From the NCBI GenBank assembly GCA_029856435.1, contig JAHQXB010000100.1:1-40287 (forward strand): a DNA stretch of 40,287 bases. Reading direction: 5' to 3'. The translations under genes and the position numbers were made by a program. The notes beneath the pieces were generated by a model. It had not been told where the DNA came from and searched no databases. It saw only the letters and a program-made list of their open reading frames with translations. Source of the DNA: Candidatus Jordarchaeia archaeon. GTDB lineage: Archaea; Asgardarchaeota; Jordiarchaeia; Jordiarchaeales; Jordiarchaeaceae. This document shows, piece by piece, positions 1 through 8,333 of this stretch; the stretch's first letter is position 1; each line of letters begins with the position of its first letter.

Positions 1-19
1 GAAAAATTCTTAAAAAAAG

Positions 20-27
20 TTTAAATA
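20..27 (+). promoter_or_regulatory. Probable TATA box for rps12-rps7
   Basis: An A/T-rich TTTAAATA box lies behind a purine-rich stretch that could be a BRE. Initiation about 25 nt downstream would give a leader of roughly 30 nt ending in the GAGGGA ribosome binding site just before the rps12 ATG. Recognised by composition and spacing only. Confidence 0.5.
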
Positions 28-79
28 TCTCTCTTTACTTGGTTTTCGCATCAAAATCCGAAATATTTGAGGGAACCTA

Positions 80-520
80 ATGGTTGGTGAATCACCGAAA
101 GGCGAGTTTGCAGCACGTATACTCAAGAAAAAGAGCAAAAAGGCTAGGTGGAAGGACAGGTACTACAAACGTAGAATGCTTCACCTAGATGTTAAGGCAG
201 ACCCTCTAGAGGGCGCCCCTCAAGCAAGAGCTATCGTCCTCGAAAAAGTGGGAATAGAATCTAAACAACCAAACTCGGCCATTAGGAAAGCAGTCAGAGT
301 CCAACTCATTAAAAATGGGAAACAGGTCACGGCTTTCCTGCCGGGCGATGGCGCTCTAAACTTCGTAGACGAACATGATGAGGTTATTGTGGCAGGTATA
401 GGTGGTGCCAGAGGAAGAGCCTTCGGAGATTTACCAGGGGTAAGATGGAAAGTCGTTAAAGTAAATGGTGTGTCCCTAGAGGCACTTCTATCGGGAAAGA
501 GAGAAAAACCAATAAGGTGA
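80..520 (+). CDS. rps12: Ribosomal protein uS12 (S12)
   Basis: S12 is the decoding-centre protein of the 30S subunit. The 146-residue product has the usual archaeal length. It carries the family core with [15 protein letters not shown] near residue 62 and [16 protein letters not shown] near residue 87. The ATG follows a GAGGGA ribosome binding site at a normal distance. It is the first of a two-gene + strand unit with rps7, 84 nt downstream. In most archaea rps12 follows nusA in the same direction. Here the nusA unit points towards this pair from the other strand, so the block appears to have been inverted. Confidence 0.97.
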   Translation: MVGESPKGEFAARILKKKSKKARWKDRYYKRRMLHLDVKADPLEGAPQARAIVLEKVGIESKQPNSAIRKAVRVQLIKNGKQVTAFLPGDGALNFVDEHDEVIVAGIGGARGRAFGDLPGVRWKVVKVNGVSLEALLSGKREKPIR

Positions 521-604
521 AACCACCATCTAAAATATTCCAAATAAAAATCAAGCTTAATTTAATTAATAATAACCTAACATAAAAATGGGGCAAGCAT
601 CAAT

Positions 605-1171
605 ATGAGTGAAGTGAAGGTATTCGGGAAATGGCCCATTGACAATATTGAAATACGCGATATAGGACTAAGAGACTACATAAACCTCACACCAAAATAC
701 ATTCCTCACACTGGTGGTCGACACGAACAAAGAAGGTTCCTAAAATCCAAGTTAACCATAGTTGAGAGATTAATTAACAAATTACAAAATCCAGGGCGGA
801 ACGCCGGCAAAAAGATAAAGGCATTAAACATAGTCAGACTCGCATTTGAAATTATACATCTAAAAACTGGGCAGAATCCGGTACAAGTCCTCGTCAGGGC
901 GGTAGAAAATTCAGCACCCAGAGAGGAAACAACCAGAATTAGTTACGGCGGAATAGTTTACCACCAAGCAGTAGATGTAGCCCCCATGAGGCGCGTAGAC
1001 TTGGCGTTAAGATTCCTAACTGAAGGAGCGAGAAAAGCAAGCTTCGGCAACCAGAAGACTATAGAGGAATGCCTAGCAGACGAATTGATAAATGCAGCAG
1101 CCAACGACACAAAAAGCAGTGCAGTAATGAAAAAAGAGGAAAAGGAAAGAATAGCGGTGTCAGTGAGGTAA
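605..1171 (+). CDS. rps7: Ribosomal protein uS7 (S7)
   Basis: S7 binds the 3' major domain of 16S rRNA and nucleates assembly of the 30S head. The 188-residue protein has the archaeal/eukaryotic-type N-terminal extension. The conserved core includes [18 protein letters not shown] and the [21 protein letters not shown] segment, and it ends in the usual basic tail ([10 protein letters not shown]). It is co-directional with rps12. The usual downstream partners (EF-2, EF-1A, rps10) are missing; a 346-nt convergent intergenic region follows instead. Confidence 0.97.
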   Translation: MSEVKVFGKWPIDNIEIRDIGLRDYINLTPKYIPHTGGRHEQRRFLKSKLTIVERLINKLQNPGRNAGKKIKALNIVRLAFEIIHLKTGQNPVQVLVRAVENSAPREETTRISYGGIVYHQAVDVAPMRRVDLALRFLTEGARKASFGNQKTIEECLADELINAAANDTKSSAVMKKEEKERIAVSVR

Positions 1172-1517
1172 ACAAAACTCTAAATATTTCAATTTAGGAT
1201 AATCTAAAAAGACTGCCTTCCAAAACCAATGAAAAAAGGGAAAACCCCCAATAATCAGAAGATAACTCATTCTTGAACCCAACTTTCGGAACCTACGATT
1301 TTGAATAATTGTGCTCCTACGCAGTTGTGTGGTTGCAACTTTACTGGCTTAATACATATATACAAGAGAGAACATGATGATAGATAGCGTGGAAACTGTG
1401 CTAAGAGATGCTCAAATCCGCGGAATGGGATTTAAACTATGCCAAACCTAATAAAAAGGGCATCTGATTCCCATTCTAAAGTTCCCAACAATGAAGGTAG
1501 AACGGCTCGGGTAGTTT
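1172..1517. other. Convergent intergenic region with a two-tier stem-loop
   Basis: This 346-nt gap separates the 3' ends of rps7 and nusA. I see no coding frame. It holds a strong imperfect hairpin. Lower helix GAATGGGA (1423-1430) pairs with TCCCATTC (1469-1476). After an 8/5-nt internal loop, ATGCC (1439-1443) pairs with GGCAT (1459-1463). A weaker hairpin AGTTG/CAACT lies near 1322-1340. The elements could be a bidirectional terminator or a small RNA; the sequence alone does not decide. Confidence 0.4.
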
Positions 1518-1943
1518 TCAGCCAATGATTACATCATCAATCTGGAAATGTCTCCGCGCCAGCAGACGTGCGCGGGCAACATTCTTTCCCGCTTTTCCAA
1601 TGGCAATGCCCTTATCTTTAGGATCCACGTTCACAACCGCTACCTTTCTTCCGTTTCTTTTTTCAGTTATGTGAATAGATTTTATTCTTGCTGGAGCAAG
1701 AGTATTTTTTATGAAGTCCTCAGGGGTATCTGCGTATTCCACTACGTCTATGGGTTTCTTAATGAAATCCCTGACTCTCTTTATGTTCGTTCCCCGTTTT
1801 CCTATGGCCATTCCGATATCTCCCGGTTTTATTACAAATACTATTCTTCCTTCTTCCTCATCCACAATACAGTCTTTTACCACCGCACCTGTTATGCTCT
1901 CAAAGAGAGCTATATACCGGAGTTCTGTTGAGGTGAGTTTCAC
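1518..1943 (-). CDS. nusA: Transcription termination/antitermination factor NusA, archaeal short form
   Basis: Archaeal NusA is a two-KH-domain protein without the bacterial N-terminal and S1 domains; it associates with RNA polymerase and probably binds RNA. The 141 residues contain both KH GxxG-type loops: GMAIGKRGTNIKRVRDF near residue 43 and GIAIGKAGKNVARARLLARR near residue 113. Start is GTG. It is the last gene of the rpoA1-rpoA2-rpl30e-nusA unit, 18 nt after rpl30e, which is the classical archaeal order. Confidence 0.95.
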   Translation of the reverse strand: MKLTSTELRYIALFESITGAVVKDCIVDEEEGRIVFVIKPGDIGMAIGKRGTNIKRVRDFIKKPIDVVEYADTPEDFIKNTLAPARIKSIHITEKRNGRKVAVVNVDPKDKGIAIGKAGKNVARARLLARRHFQIDDVIIG

Positions 1944-1961
1944 ACTATAGCTTGCTATTTT

Positions 1962-2261
1962 TTATCCCTCCTTTAATTTTAGTATGTTTGAGTCACCAGG
2001 TTGCTCTACTGATAGGCATGCCACCATATGCGGTCTTCCGCATACGGAGCCTAGATCCCAGCTTGTGCCTGCATAGTTGTAGATGGGTATGTTGGAGAGT
2101 TTGCTATAGTAGAGTATTTCTTCCCGAGTTTCTTTAGGGCAGTTGGATGCTATGATTACAAGCTGGGTTTTACCCAGCTTTATTTGTCTTATTGTTTTTT
2201 TTGTGCCGAGGGTTACCTTTCCGGTTTTAATTGCGAGGTTTATTGCTTTATCGATGTCCAT
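1962..2261 (-). CDS. rpl30e: Ribosomal protein eL30 (L30e)
   Basis: eL30 is a 50S protein of the L7Ae/L30e RNA-binding fold. The sequence shows the family pattern GKVTLGTKKTIRQIKLGKTQLV followed by IASNCP and the SNIPIYNYAGTSWDLGSVCG segment. I start it at the ATG giving MDIDKAINLAIKTGK (99 aa). GGAG lies about 8 nt upstream, inside the end of rpoA2. A GTG two codons earlier overlaps the rpoA2 stop and is an alternative. Its place between rpoA2 and nusA is the conserved archaeal one. Confidence 0.95.
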   Translation of the reverse strand: MDIDKAINLAIKTGKVTLGTKKTIRQIKLGKTQLVIIASNCPKETREEILYYSKLSNIPIYNYAGTSWDLGSVCGRPHMVACLSVEQPGDSNILKLKEG

Positions 2262-2263
2262 TT

Positions 2264-3457
2264 TCACTTCTCCTTAGCTTCTTCCCGCCTGGGATATTGA
2301 CCCATTAGTAGGTCTATTGCGCCAGTGCCTACAGGTATTAGTTGGCCTACTATAACGTTTTCGGTTATACCGCTTAAACTGTCTTCTTCTCCCTTTATAC
2401 TTGCTTCTATTAAATGTTTTACAGTTACCTCGAAGGCCGCCCTTGCAAGTACGCTTTCCTTTTCTCCGCTTATTCCGTGGCGTCCTATCTGCCTGATGTC
2501 TCCTGAAACCGTCATTAGGTCTGCTACTAACATTATGTGGCGTATATCTACGTCTAGCCCTTGCTCCTCTAGAACCTTGCTTGCTTCTTCTATTATGGCA
2601 TTTCTGGCGGCTTCTACCCCTAGTGTTTGCGCTACTTCATGTATATGATTTGAACTGGTTCTCGAAATATCAACTCCAGGGATGCGTAAAACTTCGGGTA
2701 GATTTGTTCCCTCAGAATACAAAACATACTCGTTTGAGTCCCTTTCCTTTTTGATAACGACCCTATCGATTCCTGCCACTCCCTTTAGGGTTAGACTTCT
2801 TGTTTTTTCCAAAAGTTTTTGTAGGTCCGTTAAGGTTTCAGATTCAGGCATTAGATAAATGGTGTTACCTTCAAAGGTCACTTCGCCTTTCTTGAGACCT
2901 TTCACCTTTTCCAGCACCATTTCTACTGTGATACCTTTATCTTCCAGCAATTCTGGATCTAGGTTAATCACAATTTGATGTGTGGCGAGGTCTATTTCTA
3001 CATTGTAGGCAACGTTCTCTATTCGGGTGGTTTCAATCAGCCTTGCCACCTCTCTGGCTTTTGCAAGATCGTATCGGTGTTCCTCATCCAAATGGATAGT
3101 CATCATGGGAGTTGCGGGATTGCGCCGAGCATCAACGATTTCAATTAGACGTGGTAAACCTAACGTTACGTTAAGTTCAGCTACTCCCGCATAGTGAAAT
3201 GTTTTTAGAGTCATCTGTGTACCTGGTTCTCCTAGACTCTGAGCAGCGACTGTGCCAACGGCTTCTTCAGGCTCTATTAAAACTTTTGAATATGCCTTCT
3301 TAACCTCTTCTATTATTTTTTTAACTTTTTTGGGGGTTAAATTATCCTCACCAATTTTAGCTTTCAAGGTCTTTTCAAGCTCATCAATCAATGAGTAAGG
3401 AAGAAATTCCTCCTTCCTTAATTCATCTATTTGCTTCGAGATTTCTTCAGCTAACAT
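2264..3457 (-). CDS. rpoA2: DNA-directed RNA polymerase subunit A'' (C-terminal part of the largest subunit)
   Basis: RpoA'' supplies the C-terminal part of the largest RNA polymerase subunit, including the trigger-loop and jaw regions. The 397-residue protein has the highly conserved GTVAAQSLGEPGTQMTLKTF motif of the trigger-loop region near residue 67. Near the C terminus it has LMTVSGDIRQIGRHGISGEK. It continues to a normal end overlapping rpl30e by a few bases. The separate rpoA1 and rpoA2 genes show the split seen in most archaea. A 128-nt gap upstream carries a possible own promoter and a 12-bp palindrome. Confidence 0.98.
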   Translation of the reverse strand: MLAEEISKQIDELRKEEFLPYSLIDELEKTLKAKIGEDNLTPKKVKKIIEEVKKAYSKVLIEPEEAVGTVAAQSLGEPGTQMTLKTFHYAGVAELNVTLGLPRLIEIVDARRNPATPMMTIHLDEEHRYDLAKAREVARLIETTRIENVAYNVEIDLATHQIVINLDPELLEDKGITVEMVLEKVKGLKKGEVTFEGNTIYLMPESETLTDLQKLLEKTRSLTLKGVAGIDRVVIKKERDSNEYVLYSEGTNLPEVLRIPGVDISRTSSNHIHEVAQTLGVEAARNAIIEEASKVLEEQGLDVDIRHIMLVADLMTVSGDIRQIGRHGISGEKESVLARAAFEVTVKHLIEASIKGEEDSLSGITENVIVGQLIPVGTGAIDLLMGQYPRREEAKEK

Positions 3458-3529
3458 TTTAAACCACTTACTGGTATTCCAATATTAAGGGATAAGCGTA
3501 ATTTTATATTCATTCTACCATCCAACATA

Positions 3530-3541
3530 ATTACATGTAAT
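3530..3541. repeat. Perfect 12-bp palindrome in the rpoA1-rpoA2 gap
   Basis: ATTACATGTAAT reads the same on both strands and lies in the 128-nt gap ahead of rpoA2, upstream of an AATATAAAATT box (about 3500-3510) that could be the rpoA2 TATA element. A dimeric regulator site is possible. A chance palindrome in AT-rich DNA is also possible. Confidence 0.35.
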
Positions 3542-3585
3542 CTTCCACTGCTTTCAATCGGCATAAATATTTTTCTTTGTATTGT

Positions 3586-6234
3586 TTATTCTTCCTCGCT
3601 TAGTACTTTTTCAATTATTACATCAATATTTACGGATTTGCCATGATCACTCTTAGAGGGGTCTACACCGTCCTCCCCATACTGGAATTGAATTATGCTA
3701 CCTGCCGCATTCCTTACCGTCCTATCATACTCTACCTTAATGTCCTGGAGAGCGTTTATCAGCCTTCTTTGCATGTATCCACTAGTGCTGGTTCTTACAG
3801 CCGTGTCTACCAGTCCTTCTCGGCCGCCCATAGCGTGGAAGAAGAATTCAATAGGAGTTAATCCCTTTTGGTAACTTGAACTAACGAAACCTCTTGCTCT
3901 CGCACTCAAGTCACCTTCTTCAAAGTGGGGCAGTGTTCTATTCCTGTACCCTCTCTGTATTCTGCTTCCTCTCACTGATTGTTGCCCAACGCAAGCAGCC
4001 ATCTGTGCAAGATTAAGTAATGTTCCTCTCGCACCCGTTTTTGCCATTATTACCGCATGGTTTTGCATACCAAGGTATTCGCCTGCTACATCACCAGCCT
4101 TGTCTCGAGCATTAGAAAGCTCTTGCATAATCAGCATTTCCAAGGTTTCCTCGAGAGTTCTGCCCGGAAGACTTTCAAGTTCTCCCCTTCTATAAGTTTC
4201 AATCAGTTCATTGACTTTAGCATTAGATTCTTCCAAAATTTCATTTATACGAGACAATGCTTCCTTCGTTATCTCTACATCGTCTATTCCCATCGTAAAG
4301 CCCTTAGCGGTTATTAGAAGAGTCAACATGCGTGTAACAGAATCAAGAAAGTCCCTCGCCTGATCCGACCCATAGTCCTTGACGATTCTGTGGAACAGGC
4401 TACCTGGTACTCCCGCCCCAAATGCGGCCTTATCAATAATGCCAGAGACAAGATTTCCGTTACGAACCACCACAAAATAGTCGTACGGGCAATTTTCTTT
4501 TAAGCAAGTATCGCATCTTTTACAGATTTTTGATTTGAAAGAAAGATTCAGGTCTTTAGGTAGAAGGACACTAAAAATCTGTTTCCCAGTCCAGAGTTCC
4601 ACTGGACTTTTAATAGCAGGAGGCGGAAGTTCAGTGCGACCCGCCACCAAGAGGAGGTCACACGTATCCTTTCTGTTGAAAAACATGTCCTTTTTTGTGA
4701 GCAAATAAGCTGCGGAAATAAAATCCTGAATGCCACCTATAATTGGACCTCCATAGCGTGGACTGAGGATATTTTCCTGAACCCTCATTAAGACGTAAGC
4801 CTCTGCCCGCGCCTCCTCTCCCTGAGGAACATGAAGATTCATTTCGTCCCCATCAAAGTCTGCATTATAGGGAGGACAAACACACAGGTTCAACCTAAAT
4901 GTTTTGAAAGGCATGACACGCACTTGATGAGCCATTATTGACATCCTATGTAGCGAAGGTTGCCTATTGAATAAAACAATATCTCCATCCCGAAGGTGCC
5001 GCTCTACAATAAACCCCACCTCTACCGTCTCAGCGATGGCTTTTCGATCCTTCACAAAACGAAGATCAATCCTTCTCCCATCACTACGTATAACATAGTT
5101 AGCGCCCGGAGTATTATCCGGCCCCCTAATAATCAGCTCCTTCATATCATCAATATTCCACTCAGTTATTCTTTCAGGTATTGTCAAAATTTTTGCAATT
5201 TCGACTGGTACACCGACCTCATTTATTCCAAGATTGGGATCGGGAGATATAACAGTCCGCGCAGAAAAATCAACCCTCTTCCCGGAAAGATTGCTTCTAA
5301 ATCGACCCTCTTTCCCCTTAAGCCTCTGCGCAAGGGTACGCAGAGCCCTACCAGACCTGTGTCTTGCGGGAGGTATTCCAGACATCTCATTATCAAAATA
5401 GGTGGTGACATGATACTGAAGCAACTCCCACAAATCCTCCACTATAAGTTGCGGCGCCCCCGCCTCAATATTCTCCCTCAAACGCTGGTTAATACGAATA
5501 ACATCAACAAGCTTGTGTGTAAGATCATCCTCAGAACGAACACCCGAATCCAAAGTGATACTTGGGCGAACAGCTACCGGAGGCACAGGTAATACGGTGA
5601 GAACCATCCACTCCGGCCTAGCATATTTGGGATTTATGCCCATTAAGCGACAATCACTATCAATAATCCTTTCACATCTATCCCTAACATCGCTCGGAGT
5701 TAAACGTATAGAACCTATATCAGTCTCCTCATAAAAGGTAGTAGGCTTCTCCAAACGAATCTTAAGCTGTTTCTCCCCACAATGGGGACAAGTACTAATT
5801 CGGGAAGCCCTCTTAATAACCTCAGCCGCAATAGCATCACTCAGAGTCCCCGTCTCCCTCTCGTATTCGTCCATTTGCTCCGTAAAGACTTTAATTTCGT
5901 CTTCAGGCAAAAGAAGACGCGAACAAGAGCGACAAGTAGCCCTCAAAATTTTTTGAAGAAGCTTAGCAAATGCCTCATGAATAACAGGCCTCGCCAACTC
6001 AATATGACCGAAGTGGCCCTGACACTCGCCGACCCTTGATCCGCATGTTTTGCATCGTCTGCCTGGTTCTATTGTTCCTAGTCTGCTGTCCATTAGTCCT
6101 GAGTCTATTGGGGCTCCGTCCTCATCGTAGGTATCGGGTGTGATTATTCTGGTGACGGACATTCTTCGAATTTCATCGGGTGAAAGTAGCCCGAATTTTA
6201 TCGAGTCAACGACTTTAGGCAGTCTGAATGCCAC
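3586..6234 (-). CDS. rpoA1: DNA-directed RNA polymerase subunit A' (N-terminal part of the largest subunit)
   Basis: RpoA' carries the clamp, the active-centre Mg2+ site and most of the largest subunit. In the 882-residue product, C61/C64/C71/H74 form the clamp zinc site. A second site is C101/C104 with C149/C152. RHRSGRALRTLAQRLKGKEG precedes the lid/rudder region. The catalytic NADFDGD (residues 457-463) has all three Mg2+-binding aspartates. The GTG start (MAFRLPKVV) has GGAG 8 nt upstream. In most archaea rpoB precedes it; here it starts the transcription unit and a 244-nt gap with a TATA box lies upstream. Confidence 0.98.
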   Translation of the reverse strand: MAFRLPKVVDSIKFGLLSPDEIRRMSVTRIITPDTYDEDGAPIDSGLMDSRLGTIEPGRRCKTCGSRVGECQGHFGHIELARPVIHEAFAKLLQKILRATCRSCSRLLLPEDEIKVFTEQMDEYERETGTLSDAIAAEVIKRASRISTCPHCGEKQLKIRLEKPTTFYEETDIGSIRLTPSDVRDRCERIIDSDCRLMGINPKYARPEWMVLTVLPVPPVAVRPSITLDSGVRSEDDLTHKLVDVIRINQRLRENIEAGAPQLIVEDLWELLQYHVTTYFDNEMSGIPPARHRSGRALRTLAQRLKGKEGRFRSNLSGKRVDFSARTVISPDPNLGINEVGVPVEIAKILTIPERITEWNIDDMKELIIRGPDNTPGANYVIRSDGRRIDLRFVKDRKAIAETVEVGFIVERHLRDGDIVLFNRQPSLHRMSIMAHQVRVMPFKTFRLNLCVCPPYNADFDGDEMNLHVPQGEEARAEAYVLMRVQENILSPRYGGPIIGGIQDFISAAYLLTKKDMFFNRKDTCDLLLVAGRTELPPPAIKSPVELWTGKQIFSVLLPKDLNLSFKSKICKRCDTCLKENCPYDYFVVVRNGNLVSGIIDKAAFGAGVPGSLFHRIVKDYGSDQARDFLDSVTRMLTLLITAKGFTMGIDDVEITKEALSRINEILEESNAKVNELIETYRRGELESLPGRTLEETLEMLIMQELSNARDKAGDVAGEYLGMQNHAVIMAKTGARGTLLNLAQMAACVGQQSVRGSRIQRGYRNRTLPHFEEGDLSARARGFVSSSYQKGLTPIEFFFHAMGGREGLVDTAVRTSTSGYMQRRLINALQDIKVEYDRTVRNAAGSIIQFQYGEDGVDPSKSDHGKSVNIDVIIEKVLSEEE

Positions 6235-6321
6235 CTAATCAACTCCATGTTAATATTAAAATTATCTTCGGGATACAAAAGTAGTAAATTTTTTACACAA
6301 CCAAAAATGAACCCCGCACAA

Positions 6322-6329
6322 CTTATAAA
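6322..6329 (-). promoter_or_regulatory. Probable TATA box for the rpoA1 unit
   Basis: On the minus strand TTTATAAG is preceded by GAAAAG, a BRE-like purine run. The rpoA1 GTG is about 88 nt downstream of the box, which would give a leader of about 60 nt. Composition and position are the only evidence. Confidence 0.5.
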
Positions 6330-6376
6330 CTTTTCTTCAAAAGAAAAGCTACCCTAGGGGCATATAAACTTAATGT

Positions 6377-6406
6377 GTTTGCGTTACGGATTAGAGGGAC
6401 GCAAAC
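6377..6406. other. Strong 8-bp hairpin between glmS and rpoA1
   Basis: GTTTGCGT (6377-6384) pairs perfectly with ACGCAAAC (6399-6406) around a 14-nt loop. On the + strand it is preceded by CATATAAACTTA (about 6361-6372), a possible TATA box. On the minus strand it lies about 70 nt after the rpoA1 start side and upstream of the glmS 3' end, so its orientation is unclear. It could be part of a short + strand RNA ending in the T-rich run near 6455, or a leader element. Confidence 0.35.
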
Positions 6407-6478
6407 CAGTTATGGGTGGTAGTTTTGTTAAATAATGAGTCTGGAGCTTTAATTTTTCTTCTCAATTTGTTAAGCTGT

Positions 6479-8299
6479 TTATAGGACGGTGACACTTTTG
6501 GCCAGGTTTCTGGGTTTGTCTGGGTCGAATCCTCTTTTAGTGGCAATGTAATATGCGAGTAGTTGTAATGGTACGATGTATGTGATTGGTGAAAATGGTG
6601 TGGGGGTTGGGGGTATACTAATTATTTTATCGGAGAGTTTTTTGATATCGTGGTCGTTTTGCTCTGCTATGCTTATGATTTTTGCTCCTCGTGCCTTCAC
6701 CTCCATGATGTTTCCAATTATTTTTTCGTGTGTTTCGTCAGGTGGTGTGATGAAAACTACTGGAAAGCCGGGCTCGATTAGGGCTATTGGTCCATGCTTT
6801 GATTCTCCTGCGGGGTAAGCTTCGGAGTGAATGTATGCTATTTCTTTTAGTTTTAATGATCCTTCCATTGCTGTGGTGGTGCTAATGCCTCTCCCTAGAA
6901 ATAAGAAGTTTGGCTTGTAGGCATATTCGTAAGCGATATCTCTTACCAAGCTTTCTTCCTTTTTGAGGGTTTTTTCTACAATTTTGGGGGTTTGCATTAG
7001 TCCCTCTCTGAGTTGGTCCACCTCTCTACTTTCGAGAACTCCTCTAATTTCGGCAATCTGTAAAGATATTAGGGCCAAGCTTGCAAGTTGTACAATGAAG
7101 GTTTTTGTTGCTGCTACTCCTATTTCTGGTCCAGCTTGTGTGTATAGAGTGAGGTCTGATAATCGGGAGATGGTGCTTCCCATAACATTGGTGACTGAAA
7201 TTATTTTTGCTCCATTGTTCTTGGCGAATCTCACAGCGTTTAGAGTGTCTGCGGTTTCTCCCGATTGGCTTATTGCAAGGATCGTGGTATCTTGGTCAAT
7301 AAGGTTGGTTGTGGATTCCTGAAATTCTGAGGATATTATTGCTTGACTCTGCAAAGCAGATAACTTGGAGAACATGTATTTTCCAGCTAACCCTGCATGG
7401 TTCGATGTGCCAGCAGCTGTGATGTACAATTTCTTTGAGTCATTTAGAGCTCTGGCTACTTGATCTATTATTTCTGGTCTTATCAGAAGTGTGCCGGTAA
7501 GTGCATGGGGTTGTTCATGTATCTCCTTAAGCATAAAGTGGGGGTATCCACCCTTTTGGGCCATTTCGGGTGACCAAGATATATCATATATTTCTGGTTT
7601 AACTACTACCTCACCGTTAATGGTTTCTACGTGTATTTTGTCGTAATTTATGGCTGCTATTTCTCCATCATTTAGTAATGCTATTTTTTTTGTGAATGGA
7701 AGAAGTGCAGTAATATCTGAAGCACAATAATTAGCGTTTTTGCCAATTCCAATTACCAAGGGACTCTCGTTTCTGGCGCAAACTAACACATTCGGCTCCT
7801 CTACATAAATTACAACTATTGCGTATGTTCCCCTTATTTTCTGCAGCGCCTTCCTAGTAGCCGTGTAGAGGTCACACCTAGTTTTTAATATGATTTCTTC
7901 AATTAGGTGTGGAATTACTTCAGTGTCCGTTTCTGACTCAAATCTGTGTCTTCTTTCCAAATCTTCGCGTAGCTCTAGAAAGTTTTCAATAATTCCATTA
8001 TGAACTACGGCTATTTTTTTGGTGCAGTCAAGGTGAGGATGGGCGTTAATTTTTGATGGAAGACCATGTGTAGCCCATCTTGTGTGTCCTATCCCTATTC
8101 TACCAGGAAGACTGTCTAAGTCCAGTTTTTGGTGAATCTCATCTATTTTTCCCTTATCTTTTTTTATACAGATTGAGTTTTGATGAATTGTTGCTATACC
8201 CGCTGAATCGTAGCCTCGATACTCAAGCCTTTTAAGTGCTTCATGTATGAGTGGCGAAACAGAACTATTTTTTTCAATGATGCCTACAATTCCACACAC
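6479..8299 (-). CDS. glmS: Glutamine--fructose-6-phosphate aminotransferase (isomerizing)
   Basis: GlmS makes glucosamine-6-phosphate from fructose-6-phosphate and glutamine, the entry to amino-sugar synthesis. The 606 residues have the normal length. The N-terminal class II glutaminase domain starts MCGIVGI, so the GTG start places the catalytic Cys at position 2. HTRWATHG and the NGIIEN segment follow. Two SIS domains carry AISQSGETADT and, near the C terminus, EAYPAGESKHGP; the protein ends KPRNLAKSVTV. It lies 34 nt downstream of gatD, co-directional. Confidence 0.97.
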   Translation of the reverse strand: MCGIVGIIEKNSSVSPLIHEALKRLEYRGYDSAGIATIHQNSICIKKDKGKIDEIHQKLDLDSLPGRIGIGHTRWATHGLPSKINAHPHLDCTKKIAVVHNGIIENFLELREDLERRHRFESETDTEVIPHLIEEIILKTRCDLYTATRKALQKIRGTYAIVVIYVEEPNVLVCARNESPLVIGIGKNANYCASDITALLPFTKKIALLNDGEIAAINYDKIHVETINGEVVVKPEIYDISWSPEMAQKGGYPHFMLKEIHEQPHALTGTLLIRPEIIDQVARALNDSKKLYITAAGTSNHAGLAGKYMFSKLSALQSQAIISSEFQESTTNLIDQDTTILAISQSGETADTLNAVRFAKNNGAKIISVTNVMGSTISRLSDLTLYTQAGPEIGVAATKTFIVQLASLALISLQIAEIRGVLESREVDQLREGLMQTPKIVEKTLKKEESLVRDIAYEYAYKPNFLFLGRGISTTTAMEGSLKLKEIAYIHSEAYPAGESKHGPIALIEPGFPVVFITPPDETHEKIIGNIMEVKARGAKIISIAEQNDHDIKKLSDKIISIPPTPTPFSPITYIVPLQLLAYYIATKRGFDPDKPRNLAKSVTVL

Positions 8300-8333
8300 T
8301 TTTTTCCCCTCACAGTATCCTATAAGACCTTTT

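Noticed and set aside
1373..1470. A box C/D guide RNA starting at ATGATGA near 1373
   Set aside because: No box D lies at a proper distance; the next CTGA is about 90 nt away and internal C'/D' boxes are not recognisable.
4996..5592. A 198-codon + strand frame inside rpoA1
   Set aside because: It lies antisense to highly conserved polymerase sequence, has no ribosome binding site and no recognisable domain. The same holds for the other frames opposite real genes.
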